A stretch of 53,612 bases of DNA from CALAED01 sp937891035 (GTDB lineage Bacteria; Actinomycetota; Actinomycetes; Streptosporangiales; Streptosporangiaceae), in NCBI GenBank assembly GCA_035642125.1, contig DASQSZ010000250.1, positions 1 through 53,612 on the forward strand, read 5' to 3'. Positions 22,719 to 32,840 of the stretch are shown here, piece after piece. The notes below the pieces were generated by a model. It was not told the origin of the DNA. It did no database searches and saw only the letters and a program-made list of their open reading frames with translations. The translations under genes were made by a program, and so were the position numbers. How positions within the stretch are numbered: position 1 is the stretch's first letter; the number at the start of each line of letters is the position of its first letter.

Positions 22719-23566
22719 GCCGGCCCCTCGGCAAGGGCGTGATGCCAGCGAAACAGGCGGCGCTCAGCCGCGGTGAACAGCGCGTTGATGGCGAGCCCCA
22801 GCACGCCGGCCCAGAGGGTCGCCGCGATCATCAGATCGGGCCGGCCGCCGCCGCTGCCGGCCTGGATGATGAAGATGCCGATGCCGGTCGACCCGCCGCC
22901 GAGCAACTCGGCGCCGATCGCGACGACCAGGGCGATGGATGCGGCCAGCCGGACGCCGGTGGCGATGAACGGCGCCGCGCCGGGCAGCAGCACCCGCCAC
23001 GTGATCGCGAGCGGGCCGAAGCCGAAGCTGCGCAGCGTCTCCTTGGCCATCGGGTCGACGCCGCGCAGCCCGTACATCGTGTTGATGAGCACCGGCCACG
23101 TCGCCGCGTAGCAGGCCACGACCACCTTCATCGTCAGGTCGTCGTGGACCATGAGCAGGACCAACGGGATGAGCGAGACCGATGGGATCGGGCGCAGGAA
23201 CTCGATCAGGGGGAAGACCGACGCCTCGACCGGACGCAGCGCGCCCAGCACCGCCCCGGCCGGCACCGCCACCGCGATCGCGAACGCCAGCCCGAGTGCC
23301 CAGGTGGTGAGCGTCGCCCGCACGTCGCCGAGAAACCGCTGGTCGGCGACGAGCGCGCCGGCACGCGCCAACACGGTCGACGGCAGCGGCAGCACGGTCT
23401 GATCGATGAGACCGGCCCGGCCGGCGAGCTCACCGGCCCCGGCCAGGCCGGCGATGCCGAGCGCGCCCTGGAGCGGGCCGCTCCCGGCCGGCCGCCGGCG
23501 GCGGCCGGCCGGACCACTGTCGGCCGCGCCGGCGCCGGCACGGCCGATGCCGGCCGTGCCGATCAC
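22715..23566 (-). CDS. ABC transporter permease, nitrate/sulfonate/taurine type
   Basis: This 283-residue permease starts at GTG 23566, where GTGA overlaps the stop of the substrate-binding protein gene. Its N-terminus is an unusual Gly/Ala/Arg/Pro-rich stretch of about 45 residues before the family region (LPLPSTVLARAGALV). The EAA-like loop ETLRSFGFGPLAITWRVLLPGAAPFIATGVRLAASIAL is clear. It pairs with the next permease. The frame is open far upstream, but that part is a shadow of the binding-protein gene. Confidence 0.88.
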   Translation of the reverse strand: MIGTAGIGRAGAGAADSGPAGRRRRPAGSGPLQGALGIAGLAGAGELAGRAGLIDQTVLPLPSTVLARAGALVADQRFLGDVRATLTTWALGLAFAIAVAVPAGAVLGALRPVEASVFPLIEFLRPIPSVSLIPLVLLMVHDDLTMKVVVACYAATWPVLINTMYGLRGVDPMAKETLRSFGFGPLAITWRVLLPGAAPFIATGVRLAASIALVVAIGAELLGGGSTGIGIFIIQAGSGGGRPDLMIAATLWAGVLGLAINALFTAAERRLFRWHHALAEGPA

Positions 23567-24540
23567 CCCCGCGCGTCCGACAAGATCATCGAGCCGACGT
23601 CGATCGAAGTGCGCAGATGGCCGAACTGCTGCATGACGTCGGCGACCCGCTGCAGCCTCGTCGGGTTCAACGACGTGGGATAGGTGCCGAGCGAGATCAG
23701 GCCGGCCGTGTGCGCGTCGATCTGGGTGTACGACGGCAGGATCTCCTGGACGACCTTGCGATCGGCGGCCGCGATCCGCTGCGCTCTGGCCATCGCCCGC
23801 CGGAAGGCCGCCACGGTCTTGGGGTACTTGGACGTGTACTGGGCGACCGTGCCCCAGCCGGCGATCGGGAAGTCCGCCATGGGCCCGCTCATGGTGTCGG
23901 CGACCGTGCGCGCGGCGAGATTCTTCTGTATGGAGGTGATGAACGGTTCGGTCACCCACACCGCGTCCACCGCCCCCGCCTTCAGGGCGGCCTCCATGTT
24001 GGGGAACGGCATGGGGACGAACGTGACCTTGCTCTGATCGAGCCCGTGGTTCTTCAGCGTGGCGGCGACGGCGAGCGGGCCGATGCCGCTCAGCGCGGGC
24101 TGGGCGATCTTCTTGCCGACGAGATCGTCCGGTTCGCGAATGTCCGAATCCTGCGACGTCAAGACCAGGAAACCGTTGGGGCCGGCCTCGAAGGCGTCCG
24201 CGACGAGTTTGAACTTCACCGCGCCCTTCTCTTGGATCGAGAACGTGGACACGTAGTTGAGCAGGGAAAAGTCCATCGTTTCCGCGACCAGCTTAGGCGT
24301 CGCGAGCGGTGAAGACTGAATTAACTCCGGCTTCACCGTCAGCCCTTCCGCTTTGAAGAAGCCTCGCTCAATGGCGATGAACAGGGGGGCCGCGTCGGGA
24401 ACGGGGAGCGTTCCGACGGTGATATGGGTCTTCTCGGGACCGGTTCCGCTACTGCTCGGTTTATCTCCGCCACAGGCGGTCAGCCCCAAGGCTGCCACCA
24501 GGGGGACAACGAAGAACCGGACGATTCGGCCAAACGTCAT
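23563..24540 (-). CDS. ABC transporter substrate-binding lipoprotein (NMT1/SsuA-like)
   Basis: This 325-residue lipoprotein has a signal peptide ending in the lipobox LTAC (Cys about 23), so it is anchored outside the membrane. VGTLPVPDAAPLFIAIERGFFKAEGL is the hallmark start of the NMT1/THI5/SsuA family, followed by LVGKKIAQPALSGIGPLAV and AGAVDAVWVTEPFI. Ligands of relatives are sulfonates, nitrate, pyrimidines or aromatic acids; the ligand here cannot be told. AGGAGG stands 6-9 bases before the ATG. It is the first gene of the operon, and no ATPase gene follows or precedes it. Confidence 0.9.
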   Translation of the reverse strand: MTFGRIVRFFVVPLVAALGLTACGGDKPSSSGTGPEKTHITVGTLPVPDAAPLFIAIERGFFKAEGLTVKPELIQSSPLATPKLVAETMDFSLLNYVSTFSIQEKGAVKFKLVADAFEAGPNGFLVLTSQDSDIREPDDLVGKKIAQPALSGIGPLAVAATLKNHGLDQSKVTFVPMPFPNMEAALKAGAVDAVWVTEPFITSIQKNLAARTVADTMSGPMADFPIAGWGTVAQYTSKYPKTVAAFRRAMARAQRIAAADRKVVQEILPSYTQIDAHTAGLISLGTYPTSLNPTRLQRVADVMQQFGHLRTSIDVGSMILSDARG

Positions 24541-24659
24541 GGCGCCTCCTCCTGAGAGAACCGGGGGAAGCTTAGGGTTATATGATCATTTTTGCCATAA
24601 TTTCCACGAAATATCCATGAACACGGTGCGTGACTTAGTCCTCACGCCCAAAACCACTG

Positions 24660-25011
24660 GTAAATCGGTCGGAACTTGACTGCCAGTCGACGTCCCACAC
24701 CATCGCGCCCCCGGCCAGAGCAGGTAAGCGGTGTCGCAGGTGTTGTTCCAGATATACGCGCCCGATCCCCAGTAGAGGTGCGCGGACGTACCTAACCGCG
24801 TGGATCGTCACGTATTTCTGCACACCAGGATGAAAGTGGGGAAAGTATTTATATTCCCGGTTTGTCACGCAGAGTCCAGCTCTTGAGTGAGTGCTGGACG
24901 GATTCGGTGTTCTTCAGCACCACGTACTCCGCGTTGAGGCCGGCATTGCACGGTCGTCGGTGCCCGCGAGTTGTGGTAGACGCGATAAATCGTGGAAGCC
25001 GCCTGAGCTTT
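24660..25011 (-). pseudogene. Decayed lamin-tail-domain (LTD) protein gene
   Basis: Reading the minus strand in changing frames recovers a lamin-tail domain in order: AQAASTIYRVYHNSRGTDDR, LNAEYVVLKNTE and SLKSWTLRDKPG, YKYFPHFHPGVQKYVTIH, LYWGSGAYIWNNTCDTAYL, and GGAMVWDVDWQSSS. This matches the secreted actinobacterial LTD pattern (VYYNSPGxD...LNAEYVVLKN...LxGWTLRD...YxFPxFTLxPGxxVTVHTG...LYWGSGxYxWNNxxDTAxL). At least three frame changes are needed, and a stop (TAA near 24850) interrupts one part. The tail of a signal peptide (AQA) survives, but the region up to 25239 no longer reads as one, although a good ribosome binding site with ATG remains at 25239. Confidence 0.75.
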
Positions 25012-25283
25012 GCACGAAGAGCACCGTTTGTGCCCCGCAGGGTTGAGACGCCACTGCAATACGCGGCGCTTACCGTAAGTTGTCACCTTTCGCAGCCGGC
25101 GCCCGGTTGCGGAGGGCGGGGCTTCCCAGGGGAGGACGCGGCGGCGGCCGCATGGCGGCCCCGCCTCACCCGGGGGCGAAGCGGGGTTCCCGGTCCAGCG
25201 TCGCTCGATCGCGCGCCGTGTCACCACGACGGCGATCATGATTACGCGGCCTCCTTCGTCCGATTACTTCCTCTTAGTTCCTC
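25012..25283. other. Gap with remnant start region of the LTD pseudogene
   Basis: AAGGAGG followed by ATG at 25239 on the minus strand looks like a real initiation site, but the frame after it is Pro/Arg-rich and lacks a hydrophobic signal sequence, so it is probably the eroded 5' end of the LTD gene. The matching gap 24541-24659 on the other side contains the AT-rich presumed promoter of the ABC operon. No other gene is supported. Confidence 0.4.
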
Positions 25284-27116
25284 CTACTTCGTCCAGTAGG
25301 CGGCGAAGCGGTGCCCGCCGCCGTCCTCGTAACCCGTTACCGCCCTCGTGCGGAACCCGGCGCCCAGCCGGGTGTCGAACTCGGCCTGGTATTGAGCGCT
25401 GGTCAGCCCGTGCCGGGCGACAAGAGCGCTCACCGCCGGCTTTTGGTGCCAGATGGCCGAGATTCTCGGGCCACCTTCATGGGTGTAGGCGTTGAGGTAG
25501 GCGAGGTGCCGGCCGGCGTTGACGTTGTCGTTGAACTGGGTCTGGTACTCGGCCGGGGTCAAGAAGCTCTTGACGAAGAAGCTCCCCACGTCCTTCTGCT
25601 CGTAGAGGCCCGCGTAGGTCCGCGCGCCCGACACCGAGACCACGCTGACGTTCACCGGTCGCCAGCCCTTGGAGGTGAGGTCGTCGAACGACTTTTGGTG
25701 CTCTGCGGCCGACAGGCCGTGGTAGGCGGTGAATGCCGGACCCGGCGACTTGACGAAGATCGGCGCGTAGCGAACGGAACCGCCGCTCACATAGCTTTCG
25801 ATATGTACCAGCCGGAAGCCCTGCTTGGTGAAGGTGTCGAAGGTGGTCTGATAGGTGCCGGCGGTGAGACCGTGCCGGGCCGCCCAGGCCACTCCGTCGG
25901 CCGGCCGGAAGATGACGTTGAAGAACGTGTCTCCGTCGACGTCGTAGCCGTCGACCCACACCGGCCGATAGCCCGACTTGTAGATCCGATCGAACTCGAG
26001 TTGGTAATTGGCCTCGGGAATGCCGTGGCGGGCCAGCTCGGCCCAGCCTGGCGGGTACCACGCGGGAGCGGTAGGTGCCGGCCAGATCGCCGAGGTCACG
26101 TTGGGCAGGCATTGGTCGTCGGCTTTCACCCAGGCGCCGGCGGGGTCGGGCGGCTTGAGCGCGCTGCGATCCAGAACGTAGAGCGTGTTGTACGGCAGCG
26201 GCCGGTGCGATCCCTGCCAGGGTTTCGCGCCCTGGATGCCATGGACGTGGAGGTGCGGCTTGCTCGAGTTGCCCGAGTTGCCGGCCAGCCCAAGGAATTC
26301 CCCCTCCTTGACCGCCTTTCCTTTGGCCATGAGCGACGGGTTCAGCGAGCCCTTCTGAAAGTGGGCGTAGAGGACTAGCTCGTCCCCGTGCTGAAGGTAG
26401 AAGTGGTTTCCCTCCACGGGGTCCGGTGGAGAGAGGTCCTGACCGGGCTTGGGGTTGTTGGGACGGTCGTTCGCGAAATCGACGACCGTGCCGTCGGCCA
26501 TGGCGTAGATGGGCTTGCCCCAGATGCGGTAGTGCTCGTTTTGATCGCCGGCCTTACCGGGCAGGACATCGGACCACTGCATCTTGGTCGCGTCCCAGGC
26601 GATCACGACCATGTCATAAGCGAACAGCTGGCCGCCGTCACCGGCGGGGGCGTGGGTGGCGCTCGCGCCTTGCCAGTACTCGCCCTTGCGGAAGTCGGTC
26701 GCCCGGGCCGGGAAGCGATAGCTCGACGCCGCGGTCGGGCTCTTGTGCCCGGCCAGTGGCAGCAAGACGCTCGCCGCCGTGTCGAAGCCGTCGCACTTCA
26801 CGTTCAGCCGGATGGACCCGGGAGCGGGCACGGGGAGGATCACGGTGTTCATCGTCGAGAAGAACCAGGACTGCGTCCCGCCGGAAGCGACGTCGAGGCT
26901 GAGCGGGATCGTCACCGGGTTCACGGCCGGTGCGCCCACGAAGGAGATGTCTAACGCATTGGCATGGATTTGGGCGCCCTCGTTGTTTTTGATCCACAAC
27001 TTCAGCGCCAGTTGGCCTTTAGGGGCACCATTCCCCGATGACGGCGCCAGCAGCCCGTATACTACGGCTCCTGCCTCCAGCGGTTCGACGGTGATGGTCA
27101 GATTCGGTGCTCCCAT
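25284..27116 (-). CDS. M23 peptidase-like protein with five C-terminal BTRD1-type repeats
   Basis: This 610-residue protein starts MGAPNLTITVEPLEAG; that ATG has GGAGAAGG 4 bases upstream. About 1-120 is a beta-rich domain. At about 150-330 an M23/LytM fold shows GQLFAYDMVVIAW, GKPIYAMADGTVVDF, LVLYAHFQKGSL and the zinc motif PHLHVHGI (about 288). Five repeats of about 50 residues follow, with the consensus ARHGLTxxxYQxxFDxxxxxGFR (for instance ARHGLTSAQYQAEFDTRLGA), recognised as bacterial tandem repeat domain 1. No signal peptide or membrane segment is present, so if it cuts peptidoglycan or another target it must be exported by another route or act inside. Whether all catalytic residues are present is uncertain. 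Confidence 0.8.
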   Translation of the reverse strand: MGAPNLTITVEPLEAGAVVYGLLAPSSGNGAPKGQLALKLWIKNNEGAQIHANALDISFVGAPAVNPVTIPLSLDVASGGTQSWFFSTMNTVILPVPAPGSIRLNVKCDGFDTAASVLLPLAGHKSPTAASSYRFPARATDFRKGEYWQGASATHAPAGDGGQLFAYDMVVIAWDATKMQWSDVLPGKAGDQNEHYRIWGKPIYAMADGTVVDFANDRPNNPKPGQDLSPPDPVEGNHFYLQHGDELVLYAHFQKGSLNPSLMAKGKAVKEGEFLGLAGNSGNSSKPHLHVHGIQGAKPWQGSHRPLPYNTLYVLDRSALKPPDPAGAWVKADDQCLPNVTSAIWPAPTAPAWYPPGWAELARHGIPEANYQLEFDRIYKSGYRPVWVDGYDVDGDTFFNVIFRPADGVAWAARHGLTAGTYQTTFDTFTKQGFRLVHIESYVSGGSVRYAPIFVKSPGPAFTAYHGLSAAEHQKSFDDLTSKGWRPVNVSVVSVSGARTYAGLYEQKDVGSFFVKSFLTPAEYQTQFNDNVNAGRHLAYLNAYTHEGGPRISAIWHQKPAVSALVARHGLTSAQYQAEFDTRLGAGFRTRAVTGYEDGGGHRFAAYWTK

Positions 27117-27320
27117 GATCCTTCTCCGTTCCATGTGGCTCTTCCGGGCCCCGGCCAAGGAAGAGAATAAGAATTAGGTGTGGCACTTTCCGATGGGTGC
27201 GCCTTTCAATATCCTCCGCTTTCGCTTCGGCGCTAGGGACCAAAGTCCCTGGGCGGCAGGCCGCACCAAACGCGTCGCTCAACCCTTCAACAGGTTGATC
27301 TCGTGACGACCGGCGCCCTC

Positions 27321-29093
<1,773 letters not shown>

Positions 29094-29154
29094 GGAGGTG
29101 TCCTCCCCGCTTGGCTCGTCTTCTCCCCATATTCCACAGGACAAGCTCGCCGCG

Positions 29155-29706
29155 TCAACGGTTTGTAGTATGTTCCGTGTTTGTCCGCGACGTTACCGGC
29201 TTGAGCTCGACGGCGTACCGGCGCCCGTTGTCGACATAGCGCGCGACGGCCTCGTCGTGCCTGTTCGCGTCGATGCCGCCGACCCGGATGCGGGCAGGGA
29301 CGCCAAGCGCGGTCGAGCCGGCCGGCACCTCGGTGTCCTCGGTGACCACGGCACCCGCGCCGATCACGCTGCCACGCCCGACGCCGGCCCGGTTCAAGAC
29401 GGTCGAGTTCGATCCCACCAGGCAGCGGTCATCGACGCGGCAGCCTTCGAGATGGGCGTTGTGACCGACCACGCACTCGGCGCCGATCTCGGTCGGCCAT
29501 CGGGGCGTGGTGTGCACCACCGTGCCGTCCTGGATCGAGGTGCGGGCGCCCACGGAGATGGTCCCGTAGTCGCCGCGCAGCACCGCGCCCGGCCAGACGG
29601 TCGCCTCGGGACCGATCGTCACCGACCCAATGACGATCGCGTCCGGATGTACGTATGCGGTCGGGTGGATTTCGGGCACCTGGTCGCCCAGCGCGTATAT
29701 GGGCAT
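29155..29706 (-). CDS. Gamma-carbonic-anhydrase/PaaY-like hexapeptide-repeat protein
   Basis: This 183-residue left-handed beta-helix protein shows repeats such as IVIGSVTIGPEATVWPGAVLRGD and TSIQDGTVVH, with VVGHNAHLEGCRV carrying the two helix histidines that, with His in QDGTVVH, form the trimer zinc site. PaaY proteins of this family hydrolyse stalled CoA thioesters in phenylacetate catabolism, and others act as carbonic anhydrases. Pairing with boxC and divergence from a PaaX-type regulator favour a CoA thioesterase or salvage role here. GGGAG stands 7 bases before the ATG. Confidence 0.85.
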   Translation of the reverse strand: MPIYALGDQVPEIHPTAYVHPDAIVIGSVTIGPEATVWPGAVLRGDYGTISVGARTSIQDGTVVHTTPRWPTEIGAECVVGHNAHLEGCRVDDRCLVGSNSTVLNRAGVGRGSVIGAGAVVTEDTEVPAGSTALGVPARIRVGGIDANRHDEAVARYVDNGRRYAVELKPVTSRTNTEHTTNR

Positions 29707-29843
29707 GGCTCACTCCCGGACGGGGGGACGGCGACATCCATCAATCAATTCTCTGAGGATGGCACGGGATATACGCTACATAATCTGGACGCGAGTTAAT
29801 TCTTGTGTGGAAGCAATCGCAACGCCGGTCGCGAGGAGGGTGC
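29707..29843. promoter_or_regulatory. Divergent promoter region between the PaaY-like gene and the PaaX-type gene
   Basis: This 137-base gap is AT-richer than its surroundings (for example GATATACGCTACATAATC near 29768-29785, and AGTTAATTC). It must contain both start sites. By analogy with PaaX systems the repressor would bind here and release on an aryl-CoA ligand. No convincing perfect palindrome was found, so the operator is not pinpointed. Confidence 0.45.
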
Positions 29844-30722
29844 ATGTCGGGATCCGACGGCGCATCCATCGCCCCGCCGGCCGAACCGGCGGGGCCGGCC
29901 TTTCGGCGACGCAGGGAGCTCGGCGCGGCCAGTGCCCGCTCGCTGTTGCTGACCGTACTGGGCGAGTTCGTGCTGCCGCGCGAGCGGGAGGTGTGGACGG
30001 CCACCTTCCTTACGGCGCTCGCGCTGCTCGGCGTGGAGGAAAAGGCGGTCAGGCAGGCCCTGGCCCGCAGCGCCGCCGAGGGCTGGCTGGCGAGCGAACG
30101 GCAAGGCCGCCGCACGTCCTGGCGGCTCACGCCGTCCGGGCAGCGGCTGCTCACCGACGGCACCAAACGGATCTACAGCTTCGGCCAGCCGATGCGCGAC
30201 TGGGAGGGCCAGTGGCTCCTGGTGCTGGGCAGCGTTCCCGAGACCAACCGGCGGCTGCGCCACCTGCTGCGCACCCGCCTGTCCTGGAACGGCCTCGGCA
30301 ACCTGTCCCCCGGCGTGTGGGTGAGCCCGCGTCCCGAACGCGAACGCGACGTCCGCGATGTGCTGCGGGAGATCGGCGTCGCGGACTCCTCGACCGTCTT
30401 CGTCGGCCGGCTCGGGGACATCGACGAGGCCAGGAAGGTCGCCGGGCAGGCCTGGCACCTCGACGAGATCGAGTTGGCGTACGAAGACTTCCTCGACGCG
30501 GTGCGCGCCCTCCGGCCGCGCGACGACGCGGCGACCTTCGCCGCGCACACCCGGCTGGTGCAGGAGTGGCGCCGCTTCCCCTTCCTCGATCCGGGCCTGC
30601 CGCCGGAATTGCTGCCCGCGGGCTGGAGCGGCGCCCGGGCCTTTGATCTCTTCCACGAGCGGCACGCCGCCTGGCGCGACGCGGCCGCGAGATACTGGCT
30701 GGACCTCACCCGGTACGAGTAG
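29844..30722 (+). CDS. PaaX-family transcriptional regulator
   Basis: This 292-residue protein has a winged-helix N-terminus (ARSLLLTVLGEFVLPREREVWTATFLTALALLGVEEKAVRQALARSAAEGWL, about 25-75), a central PaaX domain (WEGQWLLVLGSVPETNRRLRHLLRTRLSWNGLGNLSPGVWVSP) and the C-terminal domain ending FHERHAAWRDAAARYWLDL. PaaX represses phenylacetate genes until phenylacetyl-CoA binds. ATG 29844 is chosen because GAGGAGGG lies 4 bases upstream. Its divergence from paaY-like and boxC genes implies it controls them and may sense benzoyl-CoA or another aryl-CoA. Confidence 0.9.
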   Translation: MSGSDGASIAPPAEPAGPAFRRRRELGAASARSLLLTVLGEFVLPREREVWTATFLTALALLGVEEKAVRQALARSAAEGWLASERQGRRTSWRLTPSGQRLLTDGTKRIYSFGQPMRDWEGQWLLVLGSVPETNRRLRHLLRTRLSWNGLGNLSPGVWVSPRPERERDVRDVLREIGVADSSTVFVGRLGDIDEARKVAGQAWHLDEIELAYEDFLDAVRALRPRDDAATFAAHTRLVQEWRRFPFLDPGLPPELLPAGWSGARAFDLFHERHAAWRDAAARYWLDLTRYE

Positions 30723-30743
30723 CCCCGGGCAAACCACGGCCCC

Positions 30744-30792
30744 AACGCTTCAAAACGCCTTACAACGCTTCAGAACGCTTCAAACGCGTCAG
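30744..30792. repeat. Five tandem 10-bp repeats between paaX-like and nucS genes
   Basis: Consecutive units are AACGCTTCAA, AACGCCTTAC, AACGCTTCAG, AACGCTTCAA and the 9-base ACGCGTCAG. They fill the gap between two convergent stop codons and run into the last codons of nucS. The 10-base period equals about one helical turn, so a protein array site is possible, as is simple slippage. Confidence 0.75.
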
Positions 30793-31469
30793 AACAAGGT
30801 GCCATCGCGTTCGATGCCGCGAAGGGCGTCGTAGTCGAGGGTGACGCACTCGATGCCGCGGTCGATGGCGAGCACCCTGGCCTGGGGTTTGATCTCCTGA
30901 GCGGCGAAGATCCCACGTACCGGCGCGAGCAGCGGGTCGCGGTTGAGCAGCTCGAGATATCTGGTGAGCTGCTCGACTCCGTCGATCTCGCCGCGCCGCT
31001 TGATTTCGACCGCCACGGTCATGTTGGCCTGATCCCGGCACAGGATGTCGACCGGGCCGATCGCCGTGGGGTACTCCCTGCGGACCAGCGACCAGCCGTC
31101 GCCCAGCGTCGTGATGTGCTCGGCCAGCAGCTCTTGCAGGTGCGCCTCGACGCCATCCTTACGCAGGCCGGGGTCGGCTCCCAGCTCGTGGCTTGAGTCG
31201 TGCAAGATCTCGGCGATGGTGAGGATGAGCTGCTCGCCCGACTTGCCGTGCGTGACCGTCCACTTCGCGACCATGCCCTGGTCGTCGTACGCCTCTTCGC
31301 GCAGCGTGCAGGGCGGATTCATCCAATTCAGCGGCTTGTAGGCGCGGTCGTCCGCGTGCACGGACACCGATCCGTCGGCTTTGATCAGGATCAGCCGCGG
31401 GGCCATGGGCAGGTGGGCGGTCAGCCGGCCGACGTAGTCGACGCTGCACCGCGCGATCACGAGTCGCAC
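30789..31469 (-). CDS. nucS: Endonuclease NucS (mismatch-specific)
   Basis: This 226-residue protein starts MRLVIARCSVDYVGRLTAHLP, with the nuclease motifs GPVDILCRD and VAVEIKRRGEIDGVEQLTRYLE (D...ExK) and a C-terminal GTLF that fits the beta-clamp-binding end. NucS replaces MutS/MutL mismatch repair in most actinobacteria by making double-strand cuts at mismatches. Length and ends match the family. A TACGGT box lies 8 bases upstream of the GTG start, so the transcript may be nearly leaderless. The gene lies in its usual neighbourhood near the ATP synthase operon. Confidence 0.95.
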   Translation of the reverse strand: MRLVIARCSVDYVGRLTAHLPMAPRLILIKADGSVSVHADDRAYKPLNWMNPPCTLREEAYDDQGMVAKWTVTHGKSGEQLILTIAEILHDSSHELGADPGLRKDGVEAHLQELLAEHITTLGDGWSLVRREYPTAIGPVDILCRDQANMTVAVEIKRRGEIDGVEQLTRYLELLNRDPLLAPVRGIFAAQEIKPQARVLAIDRGIECVTLDYDALRGIERDGTLF

Positions 31470-31508
31470 GGCTGCCCACCGTACCGCAGCGGCCCCGCGG
31501 CGTGGGGC

Positions 31509-31778
31509 TTACCTGCTTTGGTGCAGGGTGGCGAGGCGCTTGTAGTACTCGTCCTCGTCGATATCGCCGCGGGCGAACCGCTCGGCGAGCAGCGTCTCGG
31601 CCGTCGCCCGCGGCCCGGGCGGGGTGGCGCGCCGCCGCAGCAGCATGAACGCGCCGACCACGACCGCGATCCACAACAGCCCGAAGGTGATGGGAAAGAT
31701 CAGCCACCAGCCGGGGCCACCGCCCTCGTGCCACGGTCCTGAGTGGACCAGGAGGGGCGGCGTGGCGAGAGTGAACAT
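31509..31778 (-). CDS. SHOCT-domain single-pass membrane protein
   Basis: This 89-residue protein has one transmembrane helix (WWLIFPITFGLLWIAVVVGAFML) and a C-terminal SHOCT motif (LLAERFARGDIDEDEYYKRLATL). A perfect GAGGAGG ribosome binding site stands 5 bases before the ATG at 31778. SHOCT segments are thought to mediate oligomerisation; a specific role is unknown. Confidence 0.88.
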   Translation of the reverse strand: MFTLATPPLLVHSGPWHEGGGPGWWLIFPITFGLLWIAVVVGAFMLLRRRATPPGPRATAETLLAERFARGDIDEDEYYKRLATLHQSR

Positions 31779-31908
31779 CGAGACCTCCTCAAATCGTTTT
31801 TGCTGATGTCTCGATGGTCTGTGGGTGGTCATGCTCCCCGAATCCGCCGGTGGAAGGCTTCTGGCCTACCCTCGCGGGAGTACGGGGCAGTGCCGCCCGA
31901 TCGACCGC

Positions 31909-32781
31909 TCAGGGTCGGACGCGGGCGTGGGCTTGTTCGATCATGCGGTTGCGGACGCCGTAACGGAGGGCGCGGATGAGCAGGCGGGCGGCCGTGCGGG
32001 TGGCGAGCGGGGTGAGCGGGTCGCGCGGGGGCAGGCCGACCAGGGCCTTGGCCCACTCAGGCAGCAGGTCGGTGGCGGCCCGGTTGACCACGAGGCTGGC
32101 CGCCCTGGATGCCGGGTTCGAGCCGTACGCCGAGCGTAGGAAGCGTACGGTCTCCAAGACCTCGGCGCTGACCGTGAGGCGCGGCCGCATCGTCGCGAAG
32201 TAGTCCTCCACGTCGGCGCGGGAGCGCGGCGGGTCGACCGCGCCGAGCCGTTCGGAGATGACAGCGTATTCCGCGAAATAGCGGTCCAGGTCGGCGCCGC
32301 GCAGCGGATCGGGGTGGTAGCGCAGGTGGGCGCGGGCGATGCTGTACGCCTGCGTCGCGCCCGTCCAAATGATGTCGGCCGAATCGGTGGCGGAAAACGA
32401 CCGGCCATCCGGCATCGTGCCATGCACCCGCTTGTGCATCGCCCGCACCGTCTCGATCAGCTTCTCGGCGGCCTGCGTGGAGCCGAACGTCACGCCTCGG
32501 ACGAACGACGACGTGAAGCCGAGCCGCTTGATCGGGTCCCGCTGGTAGTCGGAGAAGCGATTCGTGCCGTACGTCACGGGCTCGTTGAGCGCGCCGAGCA
32601 GCAGCCCGGACACGCCGCCCACCACTCCGGAGACGTCGCCGTGCACCTTCCAGATCGCCGATCCGGGGCCGAAAAGTCCCGGGTCACCCACCGGTTCGGT
32701 GTACTGCTCGCCGGGCAGGTGGGCGCTGGCCAGCATGGCCTGGTAAGCGTCGTCGATCGCGGTGCGGAGCCTGCCGGTCAC
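31909..32781 (-). CDS. MpaB-type oxygenase family protein (DUF2236)
   Basis: This 290-residue soluble protein has IWKVHGDVSGVVGGVSGLLLGAL near the N-terminus, TVRAMHKRVHG and FSATDSADIIWTGATQAYSI, the conserved segments of the latex-clearing-protein/MpaB family. That family binds heme through histidines and oxidises lipids or polymers. It is followed by helical C-terminal parts. The GTG start has GAGGAGG 7 bases upstream. The substrate is unknown. Confidence 0.87.
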   Translation of the reverse strand: MTGRLRTAIDDAYQAMLASAHLPGEQYTEPVGDPGLFGPGSAIWKVHGDVSGVVGGVSGLLLGALNEPVTYGTNRFSDYQRDPIKRLGFTSSFVRGVTFGSTQAAEKLIETVRAMHKRVHGTMPDGRSFSATDSADIIWTGATQAYSIARAHLRYHPDPLRGADLDRYFAEYAVISERLGAVDPPRSRADVEDYFATMRPRLTVSAEVLETVRFLRSAYGSNPASRAASLVVNRAATDLLPEWAKALVGLPPRDPLTPLATRTAARLLIRALRYGVRNRMIEQAHARVRP

Positions 32782-32840
32782 GGGACCGCCTCCTCGCCGT
32801 AACCCCCTACTTACTCAGTTGTACGACAAGATAGTCGTTC

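Noticed and set aside
23567..23959. Upstream extension of the first ABC permease
   Set aside because: It overlaps the substrate-binding protein gene in another frame. GTG 23566 forms a GTGA overlap and fits the family.
24862..25299. Plus-strand open frame of 145 codons
   Set aside because: It has no ribosome binding site or motif. The opposite strand contains lamin-tail-domain blocks.
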